Assembly: GCA_019802505.1 (NCBI GenBank)
Contig: JAFMOC010001065.1
Location: 1 to 64,000 of the forward strand
Direction of reading: 5' to 3'
DNA length: 64,000 nucleotides
From: Corydoras sp. C115
Lineage: Eukaryota; Chordata; Actinopteri; Siluriformes; Callichthyidae
In this document: positions 19,083-29,819 of the stretch, in pieces
Layout: each line of letters begins with the position of its first letter
How positions within the stretch are numbered: the first letter of the stretch is position 1
Made by a program: the position numbers and the translations under genes
The notes under the pieces: model-generated
The model's database searches: none
What the model saw: the letters and a program-made list of their open reading frames with translations, nothing else
What the model was told of the DNA's origin: nothing

Positions 19083-22000
19083 CTCCTCCTTGGATCACCA
19101 CCTTACCGTGGTGGAGGAGTTTGCGTGCTTGAATGATCCTAGAAGCTATGTTGTCTGGGGCAAAAAGCCCCTGGCAGGGTCTCCCAAGGCAAATTGGTCC
19201 TAGGTGACAGGCCAGACAAAGAGTGGTCCAATAAAAACCCCTATGAAAAGAAACAACAGGAACACGTGTACCCTGCCCGATATAGGGTTATCGGGGCCCC
19301 ACCCTGGAGCCAGGCCCGGGGATGGGGTTCGTCAGCGAGTGTCTGGTGGTCGGGCACTTTCCCATGGTGTCCGGCCGGGCCCAGCCCGAAGGAGTTACAT
19401 GGGTTCCCCCTCAAATGGGCTCACCACCTGTGGGGGGGGGTAGTAATAGGGGTTCGGTGCAGTGTGGATCGGGCGGTGGCCGGAGGCGTGGGCCTGGTCG
19501 TCGCGATCCTCGGTTGCTGAAATTGGCTTTCGGAACTTGGAACGTCACTTCACTGGCAGGGAAGGAGCCTGAGCTGGTGCAGGAGGTTGAGAGATACCGG
19601 TTAGATATAGTCGGGCTCACCTCAACGCACAGCTTGGGTTCTGGGTCCAATCTCCTTGAGAGGGGCTGGACTCTGTTCTTTTCTGGAGTTACCCATGGTG
19701 AGAGGCGTCGGGCAGGTGTGGGCTTTCTCGTGGCCCCCCGGCTTGACGCGTGCATGTTGGGGTTTTCTCCGGTGGACGAGAGGGTAGCTTCCCTACGCCT
19801 TCGGGTTGGGGAACGGGTTCTGACTGCGCCGAACGGCAGTTCAGAGTACCCAGCCTTCTTGGAGTCTGTGGGGGGGGTACTGGAAAGTGCTCCCCCTGGA
19901 GACTCTGTAGTCTTACTGGGGGACTTCAACGCTCACGTGGGCAATGACAGTGAGACCTGGAGAGGTGTGATTGGGAGGAACGGCCTCTCTGATCTGAACC
20001 TGAGTGGTGTTCAGTTGTTGGACTTCTGTGCAAATCACGGTTTGTCCATCACGAACACCATGTTCGAGCACAAGGGTGTCCATAAGGGCCAGGATGGTGC
20101 CAGGATGGCGCCAGGATGCCCTAGGCCGCAGTTCAATGATCGACTTTGTAGTGGTGTCATTGGACTTGCGGCCATGTGTCTTGGACACTCAGGTGAAGAG
20201 AGGAGCTGAGCTGTCAACTGATCACCACCTGGTGGTGAGTTGGATCAGATGGCGGGGGAAGATGCCGGTCAGACCAGGCAGACCTAAACGTATAGTGAGG
20301 GTTTGCTGGGAACGTCTGGCAGAAGAACCCGTCAGACAGATGTTCAACTCTCACCTCCGTCAGAGCTTCAACCACATTCCGGGGGAGGTGGGGGACATTG
20401 AGCCTGAATGGGCCATGTTCCGTTCCTCCGTTGTTGAGGCGGCGGACAGGAGCTGTGGTCGAAAGGTAGTCGGTGCCTGTCGTGGCGGTAACCCTCAAAC
20501 ACGGTGGTGGTCACCCCGTGTAAGGGATGCCGTCAAGCTGAAGAAGGAGTCCTATCAGGCATGGTTGGCTTGTGGGACTCCAGAAGCAGCTGACCGGTAC
20601 CGACAGGCCAAGCGATTTGCGGCTTCGTGCGTCGTGGAGGCAAAAACCCAGGTGTGGGAGGAGTTCGGTGAGACTTTGGAAAGTGACTTTCGGTCGGCTC
20701 CTAGAACATTCTGGCAAACTGTCAGGCGACTCAGGAGGGGAAAGCAGTGTGCCACCAACACAGTATATAGTGGAGGGGGTGCACTGTTGACTTCGACTGG
20801 GGACGTCATTAGGCGGTGGAAGGAATACTTCAAGGACCTTCTCAATCCCACCAATATGCCCTCCGGAGAGGAGGCAGAGTCAGAGGACCCGGGGGGAGGC
20901 TTGTCCATCACTGTGGCTGAAGTCGCTAAGGTAGTCAGAGGGCTCCTTGGTGGCAGGGCTTCTGGGGTGGATGAGATCCGCCCGGAGTTCCTCAAAGCTC
21001 TGGATGTTGTGGGGCAGTCTTGGCTGACGCGCCTTTTCAACATTGCATGGTCATCGGGGGCAGTGCCTCTGGACTGGCAGACGGGGGTGGTGGTGCCTCT
21101 TTTTAAAAAGGGGGACCGGAGGGTGTGTTCCAATTACAGGGGAATTACACTCCTCAGCCTCCCCGGCAAAGTCTATGCAGGGGTACTGGAGAAGAGAGTC
21201 CGACTGATAGTCGAACCTCGGATCCAGGAGGAGCAGTGTGGTTTTCGTCCTGGTCGTGGAACACTGGACCAGCTCTTCACTCTCTCCAGGATCCTCGAGG
21301 GTTCATGGGAGTTTGCCCAACCAGTCTACATGTGCTTTGTAGATCTGGAGAAGGCTTTCGACTGTGTCCCTCGGGATATTCTGTGGGAGGTGCTTCGTGA
21401 GTATGGGGTACATGGCTCCTTACTACGGGCCATTCAGTCCCTGTATTTGCGAAGCAGGAGCTTGGTTCGCATGGCCGGCAGTAAGTCGGACTGGTTTCCA
21501 GTGAGGGTTGGACTCCGTCAGGGCTGTCCTTTGTCACCGGTTCTGTTCATAATTTACATTGACAGAATTTCTAGGCGCAGCCAGGGGATGGAGGGTGTCC
21601 GGTTTGGTGATCTGAGGATCACGTCGCTGCTGTTTGCAGACGATGTGGTCCTGTTAGCATCATCAGGCTGCGAACTTCAGCTCTTACTGGATCGGTTTGC
21701 AGCCGAGTGTGAAGCAGCCGGGATGAGAATCAGCACCTCCAAATCTGAGGCCATGGTTCTCAGCCGGAAAAGGGTAGAGAGTCCTCTCTGGGTCAGGGAT
21801 CAGATCTTGCCTCAAGTGGAGGAGTTTAAGTATCTCGGGGTCTTGTTCACGAGTGATGGTAAGATGGAGCGTGAGATTGACAGACGGATCAGCGCGGGGT
21901 CTGCAGTGATGCGGACCCTATACTGGTCTGTTGTGGTAAAGAAGGAGCTGAGCCACAAGGCAAGGCTCTCGATTTACCAGTCGGTCTACGTTCCGACCCT

Positions 22001-22457
22001 CACCTATGGTCATGAGCTTTGGGTAATGACCGAAAGAACAAGATCGCGAATACAAGCGGCCGAAATGGGTTTTCTCCGCAGGGTGGCAGGGCTCTCCCTT
22101 AGAGATAGGGTGAGAAGCTCGGTCATCCGGGAGAGACTCGGAGTGGAGCCGCTACTCCTCCGCATCGAAAGGAGCCAGTTGAGGTGGTTCGGGCATCTGG
22201 TAAGGATGCCTCCTGGGCGCCTTCCTAGGAAGGTGTTCCAGGCAAGTCCGGCTGGAAGGAGGCCCCGAGGAAGACCCAGGACACGCTGGAGGGATTATAT
22301 CTCTCAGCTGGTCTGGGAACGCCTCGGGGTTCCCCCAGTTGAGCTGGTGGAGGTGGCTGGGGCGAGGGAGGTCTGGGTCTCCCTACTTCGGTTCCTGCCC
22401 CCGCGACCCGAACCCCGGACAAGCGGAAGATAATGGATGGATGGATGGATGGATGGA
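19083..22457 (+). mobile_element. Rex3 retrotransposon (RTE clade), near full length, 12-bp target duplication
   Basis: It begins CTCCTCCTTGGATCACCACC and ends AAGCGGAAGATAATG plus GATG repeats, as Rex3 elements do. TGAATGAAATGT flanks it on both sides (19071-19082 and 22458-22469). The sequence contains TGGCAGACGGGGGTGGTGGT, which matches the classical Rex3 reverse primer, and a near match to the forward primer (CAGGGCTGTCCTTTGTCACC). The protein has an endonuclease and a reverse transcriptase in two frames. Confidence 0.92.
19322..22433 (+). pseudogene. Rex3 endonuclease / reverse transcriptase, one frameshift
   Basis: The endonuclease part (about 19530-20090) shows FGTWNVTSLAGKEPELVQEV, VVLLGDFNAHVGND and ITNTMFEHKGVHK. 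The RT part continues in another frame from about 20115 to 22433: SMIDFVVVS, STDHHLVVSW, FVDLEKAFDCV, LRQGCPLSPVLF, LLFADDVVLLAS and the C-terminal WFGHLVRMPPGRLPRKV. The shift falls in a local triplication of GCCAGGATGG-like units at 20090-20118. A short gap lies in the endonuclease at about 19820, where VLTAPNGSSEYP lacks the AY residues usually seen in this family. Apart from these the frame is open to the end. The Met at 19322 is probably not the true start. Confidence 0.85.
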
Positions 22458-22509
22458 TGAATGAAATGTGTTTGATCAGCTAAAAAGAAAAACAGCGGGA
22501 TTTCTGGCT

Positions 22510-23010
22510 CTCACAGACCTGTTCTGCACTAATTACCTGGATTAATTGCACCTGTTCAGCAATAATTACCTGGATTAATTACACCTGTTTTGCACTAATT
22601 ACCTGGATTAATTACACCTGTTCTGCACAAATTACCTGGATGAATTACATCTGTTCGGCACAAATTACCTGGATGAATTACACCTTTTCTGCACTAATTA
22701 CCTGGATTAATTACACCTGTTTTGCACTAATTACCTGGATTGATTACACCTGTTCTGCACAAATTACCTGGATTGATTATACCTGTTCTGTACTAATTAC
22801 CTGGATTAATTACACCTGTTTTGCACTAATTACCTGGATTAATTACACCTGTTCTGCACTAATTACATGGATTAATTACACCTGTTCTGCACTAATTACC
22901 TGGATTGATTACACCTGTTCCGCACTAATTACCTGGATTAATTATACCTGTTCTGCACTAAATTACCTGGATTAATTACACCTGTTCTGCACTAAATTAC
23001 CTGGATTAAC
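22510..23010. repeat. 33-bp minisatellite abutting gene B stalk exon
   Basis: About 14 units of TTACCTGGATTAATTACACC plus TGTTCTGCACTAA. It runs right up to the 3' end of gene B exon E2. On the minus strand each unit contains CAG|GTAATT, a good splice-donor match. Long frames through it (ALITWINYTCS repeats) are artefacts of a 33 bp unit. Confidence 0.9.
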
Positions 23011-23170
23011 TGGTCTCTCTCTTTCTCCAGGTTGATGTTATTGGTCTGGAACTGGTTTATTTCAGCATTGTGAATGGAGAACTCGACGCACATCAGTGTG
23101 ATGATGATGGTCATCAGGAGAACACTCAGCACTGACAGACACACTGCAGCCACTACGTACCGTCTGATAC

Positions 23171-23671
23171 CTACAACAGAAAAGATTAAGATGTTCAGAG
23201 ACATAAATTATTGTAGATACATTTAATAAAATGAATTCAAACCTCTACATCTCGATCGATACATACTTTACATTACATCTTGTAGTAAGTGAGTTTATTA
23301 CCGTGTTTGTTATTTGTACACTGGGACTATGTGCAGAAAATGTACCTAACTCAAAGAGAAAATGGATGTGGAACACTGTGGGGTGAGAGGTAGAACCTCT
23401 GGCCCTCTAATTCTCATATTAGAACATTAATAATGGCATTAATATCTGCTACATGGATTGATGGCACTTGCTCGGTCTGCTCCCAAATGGAGAATGTGGG
23501 TTATATAAGCACCAGATTAGAACCATGCTTCAACCAGCAGTCACTCACATGAAGGTAGCACTGCCAAACCTCTACCACATGTGTTTTAGGAAAATCTGGG
23601 CCATAAAAGCTTTTATATGTGTGGATCTCTTATGGCCTACATGTAGGTAGCAGTACCTCATGCCCTTAGGG
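23171..23671. other. Stretch without a gene
   Basis: Intron 1 of gene B upstream of E2. AT-rich, no exon or named repeat recognised before the hAT terminus at 23672. Confidence 0.5.
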
Positions 23672-23789
23672 CAGGGGTCTCAAACTCAAATTACCTGGGG
23701 GCCACTAACCAGGCTGTGTTTTCGATGAGGGGCCAGATTAAAGAATTGCAACAAAAAGCAGCGGGAAAATGGAAAATCAACTATTTATA

Positions 23790-23992
23790 TAATTGGGTCA
23801 TTTATTGGACGCTTTTATCCAAAGCGACTTACAAGGTGAGCACAGGGTTCATCACAACATCCCTGGAGCAATGAGGGTTAAGGGCCTTGCTCAAGGACCC
23901 ACACTGGTAACTTCAGTGGACCTGGGATTTGAACCCCCAACCTTCAGATTGACAGCCCAACGCCCTGACCACTGAGCTAACCCGCCCCCATA
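23790..23992 (-). mobile_element. tRNA-derived SINE, family 2 (reference copy)
   Basis: On the minus strand: A box TTAGCTCAGTGG, B box GGGTTCAAATCCC, then AAGTTACCAGTGTGGGTCCT, CTTAACCCTCATTGCTCCAG, and a 3' tail TAAGTCGCTTTGGATAAAAG. It lies inside the hAT element. Confidence 0.85.
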
Positions 23993-24242
23993 TAATAACT
24001 ATGTACACATATTGTAATTCAAATACATTTTGTACATTGTACATTCAAATACATTCAGTGTTTGCTCAGTGCTTGCTACCAGAAACTTGACAGTGCTTCT
24101 TTTGACACAAATGAGCCACATTTGCTTTAAGTGAGTTTGCAGTGGACACTCTGATGATGGACTGGAGATGGGCATCGGTCAGTCTGGATCTGTGCTTGGA
24201 TTTATAAAATTTTACAGTTAAGAAGAGTTTTTCACACACATA

Positions 24243-25860
24243 CAGTTGTGATCAAATTTATTCAACCCCCACTGAAATAAAGTGTTTTGGCCAGTTTGAC
24301 ATTGATTTGGATCATTTCAGTCATCTTATTTACAATTATATCAAAGAGGCACTTACAAATTAGACAAATATAACATAATATTTATGATGGAATAACCACA
24401 AATGTCTTTACTGTGCTCACATCATTATCAGTTTTATTCAACCCCCTAGTGACATTATTTTTTAGTACTTAGTACAACATCCTTTTCCAGTTATGACAGC
24501 TTTCAAGCGTGAAGCATAGCTTGACACAAGTGTCTTGCAGCGACCTATGGGTATCTTAGCCCATTCTTCATGGGCAAAAGCCTCCAGTTCAGTCACATTC
24601 TTAGGCTTGCGCACTGCAACTGCCTTCTTTAGGTCCCACCAGAGGTTCTCAATTGGATTTAAGTCTGGTGATTGCGATGGCCACTCTAGAATGTTCCAGC
24701 CTTTCATGTTCAACCATGCTCTAGTGGACTTGGATGTGTGCTTCGGATCATTGTCCTATTGGAAGGTCCAACGTCTCCCAAGCCGCAGGTTTGTGACTGA
24801 CTCCATCACATTTTCCTCCAAGATCTCCTGGTACTGAAGGGAATTCATGGTACCCTGCACACATTGAAGCTTTCCTGTACCATTAGAAGCAAAACAGCCC
24901 CAAAGCATAATTGACCCCCCGCCATGCTTCACAGTAGGCAAGGTGTTCTTTTGTTCATAAACCTGGTTCTTCCTCCTCCAAACATAGCGCTGGTCCATTG
25001 TCCCAAACAGTTCTAATTTAGTTTCATCTGACCACAGTACACTGTCCCAAAACCTTTGTGGCTTGTCCACATGACTTTTGGCATACTGCAGTCGACTTTT
25101 CTTGTTCTTTGGAGTCAGCAAGGGGGTGCGCCTGGGAGTTCTGGCATGGAGGTCTTCGTTATGCAGTGCGCGCCTTATTGTCTGAGCTGAAACTTCAGTG
25201 CCCACATCTGACAGGTCTTTTTTCAGTTCCTTAGCAGTCACGCGGGGATTTTTCTCCACATTACGCTTCAGGTAGCGCACAGCAGTCGCGGTCAGGATCT
25301 TCTTTCTGCCACGACCAGGTAACGTTTCCACTGTGCCCTTTAACTTGAACTTGCGAATGATATTTCCGATAGTGTCTCTAGGAATATTTAACAACTTCGC
25401 AATCTTTTTATATCCATTGCCATTCTTGTGAAGAGCAATAACCTCTTCTCTTGTCTTCTGGGACCATTCTCTTGCCTTCACCATGCTTGTAAACACACCA
25501 GAAGATGTCTAGAAGGAGCTGAGTATCACAGTCCTTTTAAATCTGCCTAATTGGTGCTTATCATGCTTGATTGCTGCTCGTTGACATCCACAGGTGTTTT
25601 CAATACCTGATTGAAAACACTGGAATGAACCTCTGTTCTTATGAGTGGTAGTTGTAAAGGGGTTGAATAATTGTGTCAATGAAGAAATCACAAAAAGGCC
25701 ATTTAATACTTTATGACAAAAACAATTGATGCTATCTTAGTTGCATTTAGTTCTTTAACAAGTCCTTGTAAGATTTCATTATGAACACAATTACAAATGT
25801 GCACTGAATTCCATAAAACCCTTCGCAGCATTGGGGGTTGAATAAATTTGATCACAACTG
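24243..25860 (-). mobile_element. Tc1-like transposon A, complete, perfect 28-bp inverted ends
   Basis: CAGTTGTGATCAAATTTATT plus CAACCCCC at the left is matched exactly in reverse at the right, with TA dinucleotides outside both ends (24241-24242, 25861-25862). 1618 bp long, inserted in the hAT element. Confidence 0.93.
24462..25484 (-). pseudogene. Tc1-like transposase, single premature stop
   Basis: Start chosen at MVKAREWSQKTREE. An N-terminal paired-type helix-turn-helix follows (YKKIAKLLNIPRDTIGNII), with a basic GRGRKK hook. The DDE catalytic triad is complete: LWSDETK, DNDPKHT and NPIENLW, the last two 34 residues apart. A TAG at 24756-24758 stands where family members have the second Gln of QQDND, as a CAG to TAG change would produce. 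The same frame is otherwise open to the stop at 24462. The protein would be about 340 residues, the usual Tc1 length. Confidence 0.88.
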
Positions 25861-26813
25861 TATGTACTTTTTTTCCAAGTCAACTTTTCTTTTATTTTTT
25901 GAGAGTTTCGTAAGTGACATTTTTGCTAACAAAATGTTTTTGCTGGGAATGGTGAGCGCATGCGTAGCGTAGTGTCACATCAACTTTACATTCTGTACCT
26001 GCTATTCCCCTTCCTGCCACTGGTGGCGCTCGGAGTCCTTCTCCAGAGTTCTGATTTATCTCCTGTCCTGTTTATCTCTCTCTCTCGCTGTTCAGTTGGG
26101 TTGGCTGTTTGCGTCTGATCTTCGGTAATGCGCTGTTTGCGCTCTCCTCTCTTCTGTTCTATGGATTACCTCTCTGGAGAGTTTAATTTCCCTGAGTGTC
26201 AGTGATCATCTTCATCGCAGCGTTACTCCATCAGTACGTTTACTGGGGTTTGAGCGTTGTTTTCAATAAACCAGTTCTAGAATGTTGTTCTGTAACATGG
26301 GCACTATGTTTAAGGTATGCGTTGTGGGAGGACGAATAAAGGTTTGACACACGAGAGATGTACGATACATCTCGTTCCTATTACTACACGAGTCTGTGTC
26401 TTTTATTAGCACCAGAGACACATCTACACCAGTGACTGTTATACTGTTCATCGACTCCGGCTTCGTTTCTGAGTACAACCCGTTACACGTAGAGACGTGC
26501 AGCTTACGAGTGGGTTGGGCTTACGCAGCTGGCGCTAATCACTAGGCAATGCAGCATATTTTTAGAAAAATAAAGACAACACACAAACACCACATTACAA
26601 ATTAAGATAAACTATAAATAAATAACAATGTATAAATAATTAAACCAAATTGCGGGACAGATTATTATTATTATTATTATTTTTTTTTTTTATTAATTTT
26701 TTTTTTATTATATTTTTTTTAATGCTTATTTTGTTAACCCTTGAGGGGCCGCATAAGACTGCTTCGCGGGCCGGATGTGGGCCGCAGGCCGGCACTTTGA
26801 GACTGCCTTAGTG

Positions 26814-26968
26814 TGACCAGATTTCAATTCACTAGATGTGGGACAAAGACTATGTTTGTGTGGGACACCAATGCATCACGGTTGTCTAAAATAACTTAAA
26901 GCAAAAAAAGAAACATCTCTACTCTGCCCCTTTAGCACATAACAGACATATATATATACATATACATA
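26814..26968. other. Intron sequence between transposons
   Basis: About 155 bp of AT-rich sequence ending in a short (TA)n run at the Tc1-B insertion site; nothing recognised. Confidence 0.5.
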
Positions 26969-28508
26969 CACAGTCAAGCCTGAAATTATTCATACCCCTG
27001 GCAAATTTGACTTAATTTTATTTTTATTCCACCAGCAATTTTATTTTTGACTGGAAACAACACAGGCATCTCCCAGTAGATAATGCGATGATGTACAAGA
27101 GGCATGATTGTGGTGAAAAAAATATTTCTCAGCTTTTATTCACATTTGAACAAAAACTGGCATGTCCAAAATTATTCATACCCTTCTCAATAATTAATAG
27201 AAAAGCCTTTTTGTAATTGACTATTACAATATTTTATTTTACAATATTTTATTTTATTACAATATTGCAATCAAACGCTTCCTGTAATTGCTGACCAGCT
27301 TTTTGCATGTCTCCACTGGTATTTTTGCCCATTCATCTTTAGCGATGAGCTCCAACTCTTTGAGGTTGGAGGGTCTCCTTGCCATCACCCTGATCTTTAG
27401 CTCCCTCCACAGATTCTCAATTGGATTAAATCAGGACTCTGGCTGGGTCATTGCAAAACGTTAATGTTTTTTGTTTCTCTGCAGACTGCCTGACGTTGTT
27501 GTTGTTGTTGAGAATCTTGATGTATTGCTCTTTTTTAATGGTGCCATTTACTGCAATCAAGTTCCCTGGTCCATTGGCTGAAAAACACCTCCAAAACTAC
27601 CATGTTTGGCAGTGGGGATGGTGTTCTTAGGGTTGAAGGCTTCTCCTTTTTTGCGCCAAATGAAGAACACATCATTGTGGCCAAACAATTCAATTTTTGT
27701 TTCATCTGACCATAAAATAGAAGACCAGAAGTCTTCTTCTTTGTCCAGATGAGCATTTGCAAAGGTCAAGCAGGCTTTTGTATGGCTTTTCTGGAGAAGT
27801 GGCGTCCATCTTGGTCTGCGTCCGTTGAACCCAGCAGTGTGCAGTGTTCATTGGACTGTCTGCCTTGAGATGTTGCCACCAGCAGATCCCAGATTCAACA
27901 GAATGGCCTTGGTGGTAGTGATCCTTGGATTTTTCTTCACCTTTCTCACTATCCTCCTGGCCAGCAAAGGTGTCATCTTCTGAGATTTTCCACTGTGCAG
28001 AACTTGTATTTTTAATAATAATTTGCACTGTAGCCACTGGAACTTGAAAACATTTTGATATGGCCTCATAGCCCTTTCCTTACTTGTGAGCGGCCACAAT
28101 GGACAGCCGCAGGTCCTTAGTGAGCTCCTTTGTCTTAGCCATGACTGTCCACAAACCAACTGCAGAGAGCTGCTGTTTTTCACCTGTTGAGTTGATTAAA
28201 ACAGCTGTTCCCAATGAATCAGGGTAATTGGGATGCTTTAAAACAGCTTGGACTATTTGGAATAGTATAGAACTGTGGATTTTCCCATAGACTGTGACAG
28301 ATTGCAAAGGGTATGAATAATTTTGGACATGGCACTTTTTGTTCAAATGTGAATAAAAGCTGAGAAATATTTTTTACCTCTTGTAGATCATCGTATTATC
28401 TCCTGGGAGATGCCTGTGTCATTTCCGGTCAAAAATAAAATTGCTGGTTGAATAAAAGTAAATTTAAGTCAAGATTTGCCAGGGGTATGAATAATTTCGG
28501 GCTTGACA

Positions 28509-28509
<1 letters not shown>
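26969..28509 (-). mobile_element. Tc1-like transposon B, decayed
   Basis: Terminal inverted repeats GTCAAGCCTGAAATTATTCA and its partner near 28490 (GTCAAGCCCGAAATTATTCA in reverse), with TA at both outer ends. Further inner repeats (AAAAGCTGAGAAATATTTTT) are shared by both sides. About 1.54 kb. Confidence 0.85.
27430..28142 (-). pseudogene. Tc1-like transposase B, multiple frameshifts and stops
   Basis: Pieces in different frames read MAKTKELTKDLRLSIVAAHK, KVKKNPRITTTKAIL, TFANAHLDKEEDFW, ILWSDETKIELFGHND and TIPTAKHG. The first catalytic Asp block is present. The region after WTR is truncated, and the second and third catalytic blocks (DNDPKH, NPIE) cannot be read in one frame. It is much older than transposon A. 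Confidence 0.8.

Positions 28510-28511
<2 letters not shown>

Positions 28512-28577
<66 letters not shown>
28512..28577. repeat. (TA)n microsatellite
   Basis: About 65 bp of TA repeats starting at the TA target site of Tc1-B. A second tract with an almost identical right flank (ACTGTGAAATACAAGGATAA and ACTGTAAAATACAAGGATAA) lies at 29187-29248. Confidence 0.95.
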
Positions 28578-28578
<1 letters not shown>

Positions 28579-28689
28579 TGTGAAATACAAGGATAAAGTA
28601 AAAGTGGCAGTGGTGACAAACATTGTTAACCGTATAACAGGAAAGACCAAACCTCCAAAGAGCAAGACCAAGAGACAGCGGCACGACAA

Positions 28690-28975
28690 AATTCCCTGTT
28701 ATGTTGATATCTTAAGGAAGAAACCTTGTGAGGGCCGATGCTCAGTGGAGCATCAACAGTGTAGGACCGTCATGTACAGATTGTGTGGTGATCATGTGAC
28801 CCGTATTTAACAATTGTAAAACTCTATAAGTCCATTGAGAGTTTCCTGCAGGACCGCCAGTCCAATAGAAATCCAGGTTCCAAACAGTTAAAATTATATA
28901 ATAATAATAATAATAATCATTTGTAAGTCGCTTTGGAATAAATCGTCTGGTAAATGTTAATGTAATGTAATACAT
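28690..28975. repeat. Dispersed repeat C and family 2 SINE tail
   Basis: Segment GCAGGACCGCCAGTCCAATA recurs (with changes) at 31280-31310, 42525 and in reverse at 54480, marking a shared repeat C. It ends in a short family 2 SINE tail (GTAAGTCGCTTTGGAATAAA). A (GT)n tract of about 40 bp follows at 28980-29021, directly beside the splice donor of E1. Confidence 0.6.
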
Positions 28976-28977
28976 GT

Positions 28978-29023
<46 letters not shown>

Positions 29024-29181
29024 AGTACCTGAGTTCTCCGTTTTCTGGTTGTTGACGATGATCCTGTTATCGTCGTTCGTCTGGGACGTCATGTAAATAT
29101 CATCGTAAATAACGCTCATCCTGATTCCTGTATTAATAATTTTTTTATTAAACGTTCCTGTGACTTTAGGCTGCTATGCTG

Positions 29182-29186
<5 letters not shown>

Positions 29187-29248
<62 letters not shown>
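29187..29248. repeat. (TA)n microsatellite
   Basis: About 62 bp of TA repeats upstream of E1 of gene B. Confidence 0.95.
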
Positions 29249-29249
<1 letters not shown>

Positions 29250-29819
29250 TGTAAAATACAAGGATAAAGTAAATGTGGCAGTGGTGACAAACATTGTTAA
29301 CCATATGACAGGATGTTTTCATTGCACGTATTAAAACTACATACTATGTTATTCGCTATTGCACATAGAAAAGTCGTACACATGATCTGAGGAGTTACAG
29401 AGTTTGGAATGACCTCCTGTGGCGCTCTGTGGTGTTCCTATGTTAGTACAGTGGGTGGTACAGTGGGTGGGAGGCATTAATAAATCAAGTAATTTATCTT
29501 TAGAGTGTTTTTTACAATCGTACATCTTCACAAAGCAGCTTTACAGAGTTTTAAGCCTTGGGTGGAACAGTGTGTGGTATAGTGGGTGTTACAGTGTGGC
29601 CCAGTGGGTGGGAGCCATTAATAAATCAAGTAGTTTTAAGTAATGTCACAGGCCGTGTCGCCACAGGGGGCGACAGAGACGCACGCCGCCATCCCGATAA
29701 TCAGGTCTGACGAGACCCAGCTGCCAGCCTCCTTATTTAAAACGGCGTGCGGCGGCGTGTCCTCGCCACGCCGTCGCCTTTTTCACTCGCAGTGTGTGGC
29801 CGGTTGATAAATTCCCATG

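Larger units (their letters stand above)
24066..25920 (-). pseudogene. hAT transposase remnant, internally deleted and split by a Tc1 element
   Basis: Two minus-strand pieces survive. At 25863-25920 an N-terminal piece starts MSLTKLSKNKRKVDLEKKY. At 24066-24240 a C-terminal piece reads CEKLFLTVKFYKSKHRSRLT and onward to a stop, which fits the C-terminal dimerisation region of hAT transposases. The whole catalytic core is missing and the two pieces are not in frame. The Tc1 element at 24243-25860 inserted at a TA at the junction. It is a classic internal-deletion derivative. Confidence 0.7.
23672..26805 (-). mobile_element. Non-autonomous hAT transposon with nested insertions
   Basis: The left end is CAGGGGTCTCAAACTC; the right end, reversed, is CAGTCTCAAAG. 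Eight-base target duplications flank it: CCTTAGGG at 23664-23671 and CCTTAGTG at 26806-26813 (7 of 8 match). Inside are transposase remnants, a family 2 SINE and a complete Tc1-like element. Without those insertions it is about 1.3 kb. Confidence 0.8.
18399..29119 (-). pseudogene. Gene B: broken C-type lectin receptor lacking E3 and E4
   Basis: Recognisable minus-strand exons: E5 18399-18540, E2 ending at 23170 with its 3' end near 23001-23012, and E1 29029-29119. E1 encodes MSVIYDDIYMTSQ and has an ITIM-like VIYDDI. E2 reads GIRRYVVAAVCLSVLSVLLM, a membrane segment, then a short stalk (INLEKERDQ). E5 reads YWNSTQPDNAEGNEDC and CICE; the sugar-binding triplet is QPD (galactose type in the family) and the WND motif is absent (AWKSLAC). 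No E3 or E4 was found between E5 and E2, where a Rex3 LINE and a SINE now sit. The gene cannot make a whole CTLD. The array may still be transcribed. Confidence 0.7.

Noticed and set aside
22640..22975. 111-residue frame with 11-residue repeats
   Set aside because: The 33 bp minisatellite is divisible by three, which keeps the frame open by chance; no start context or host homology.
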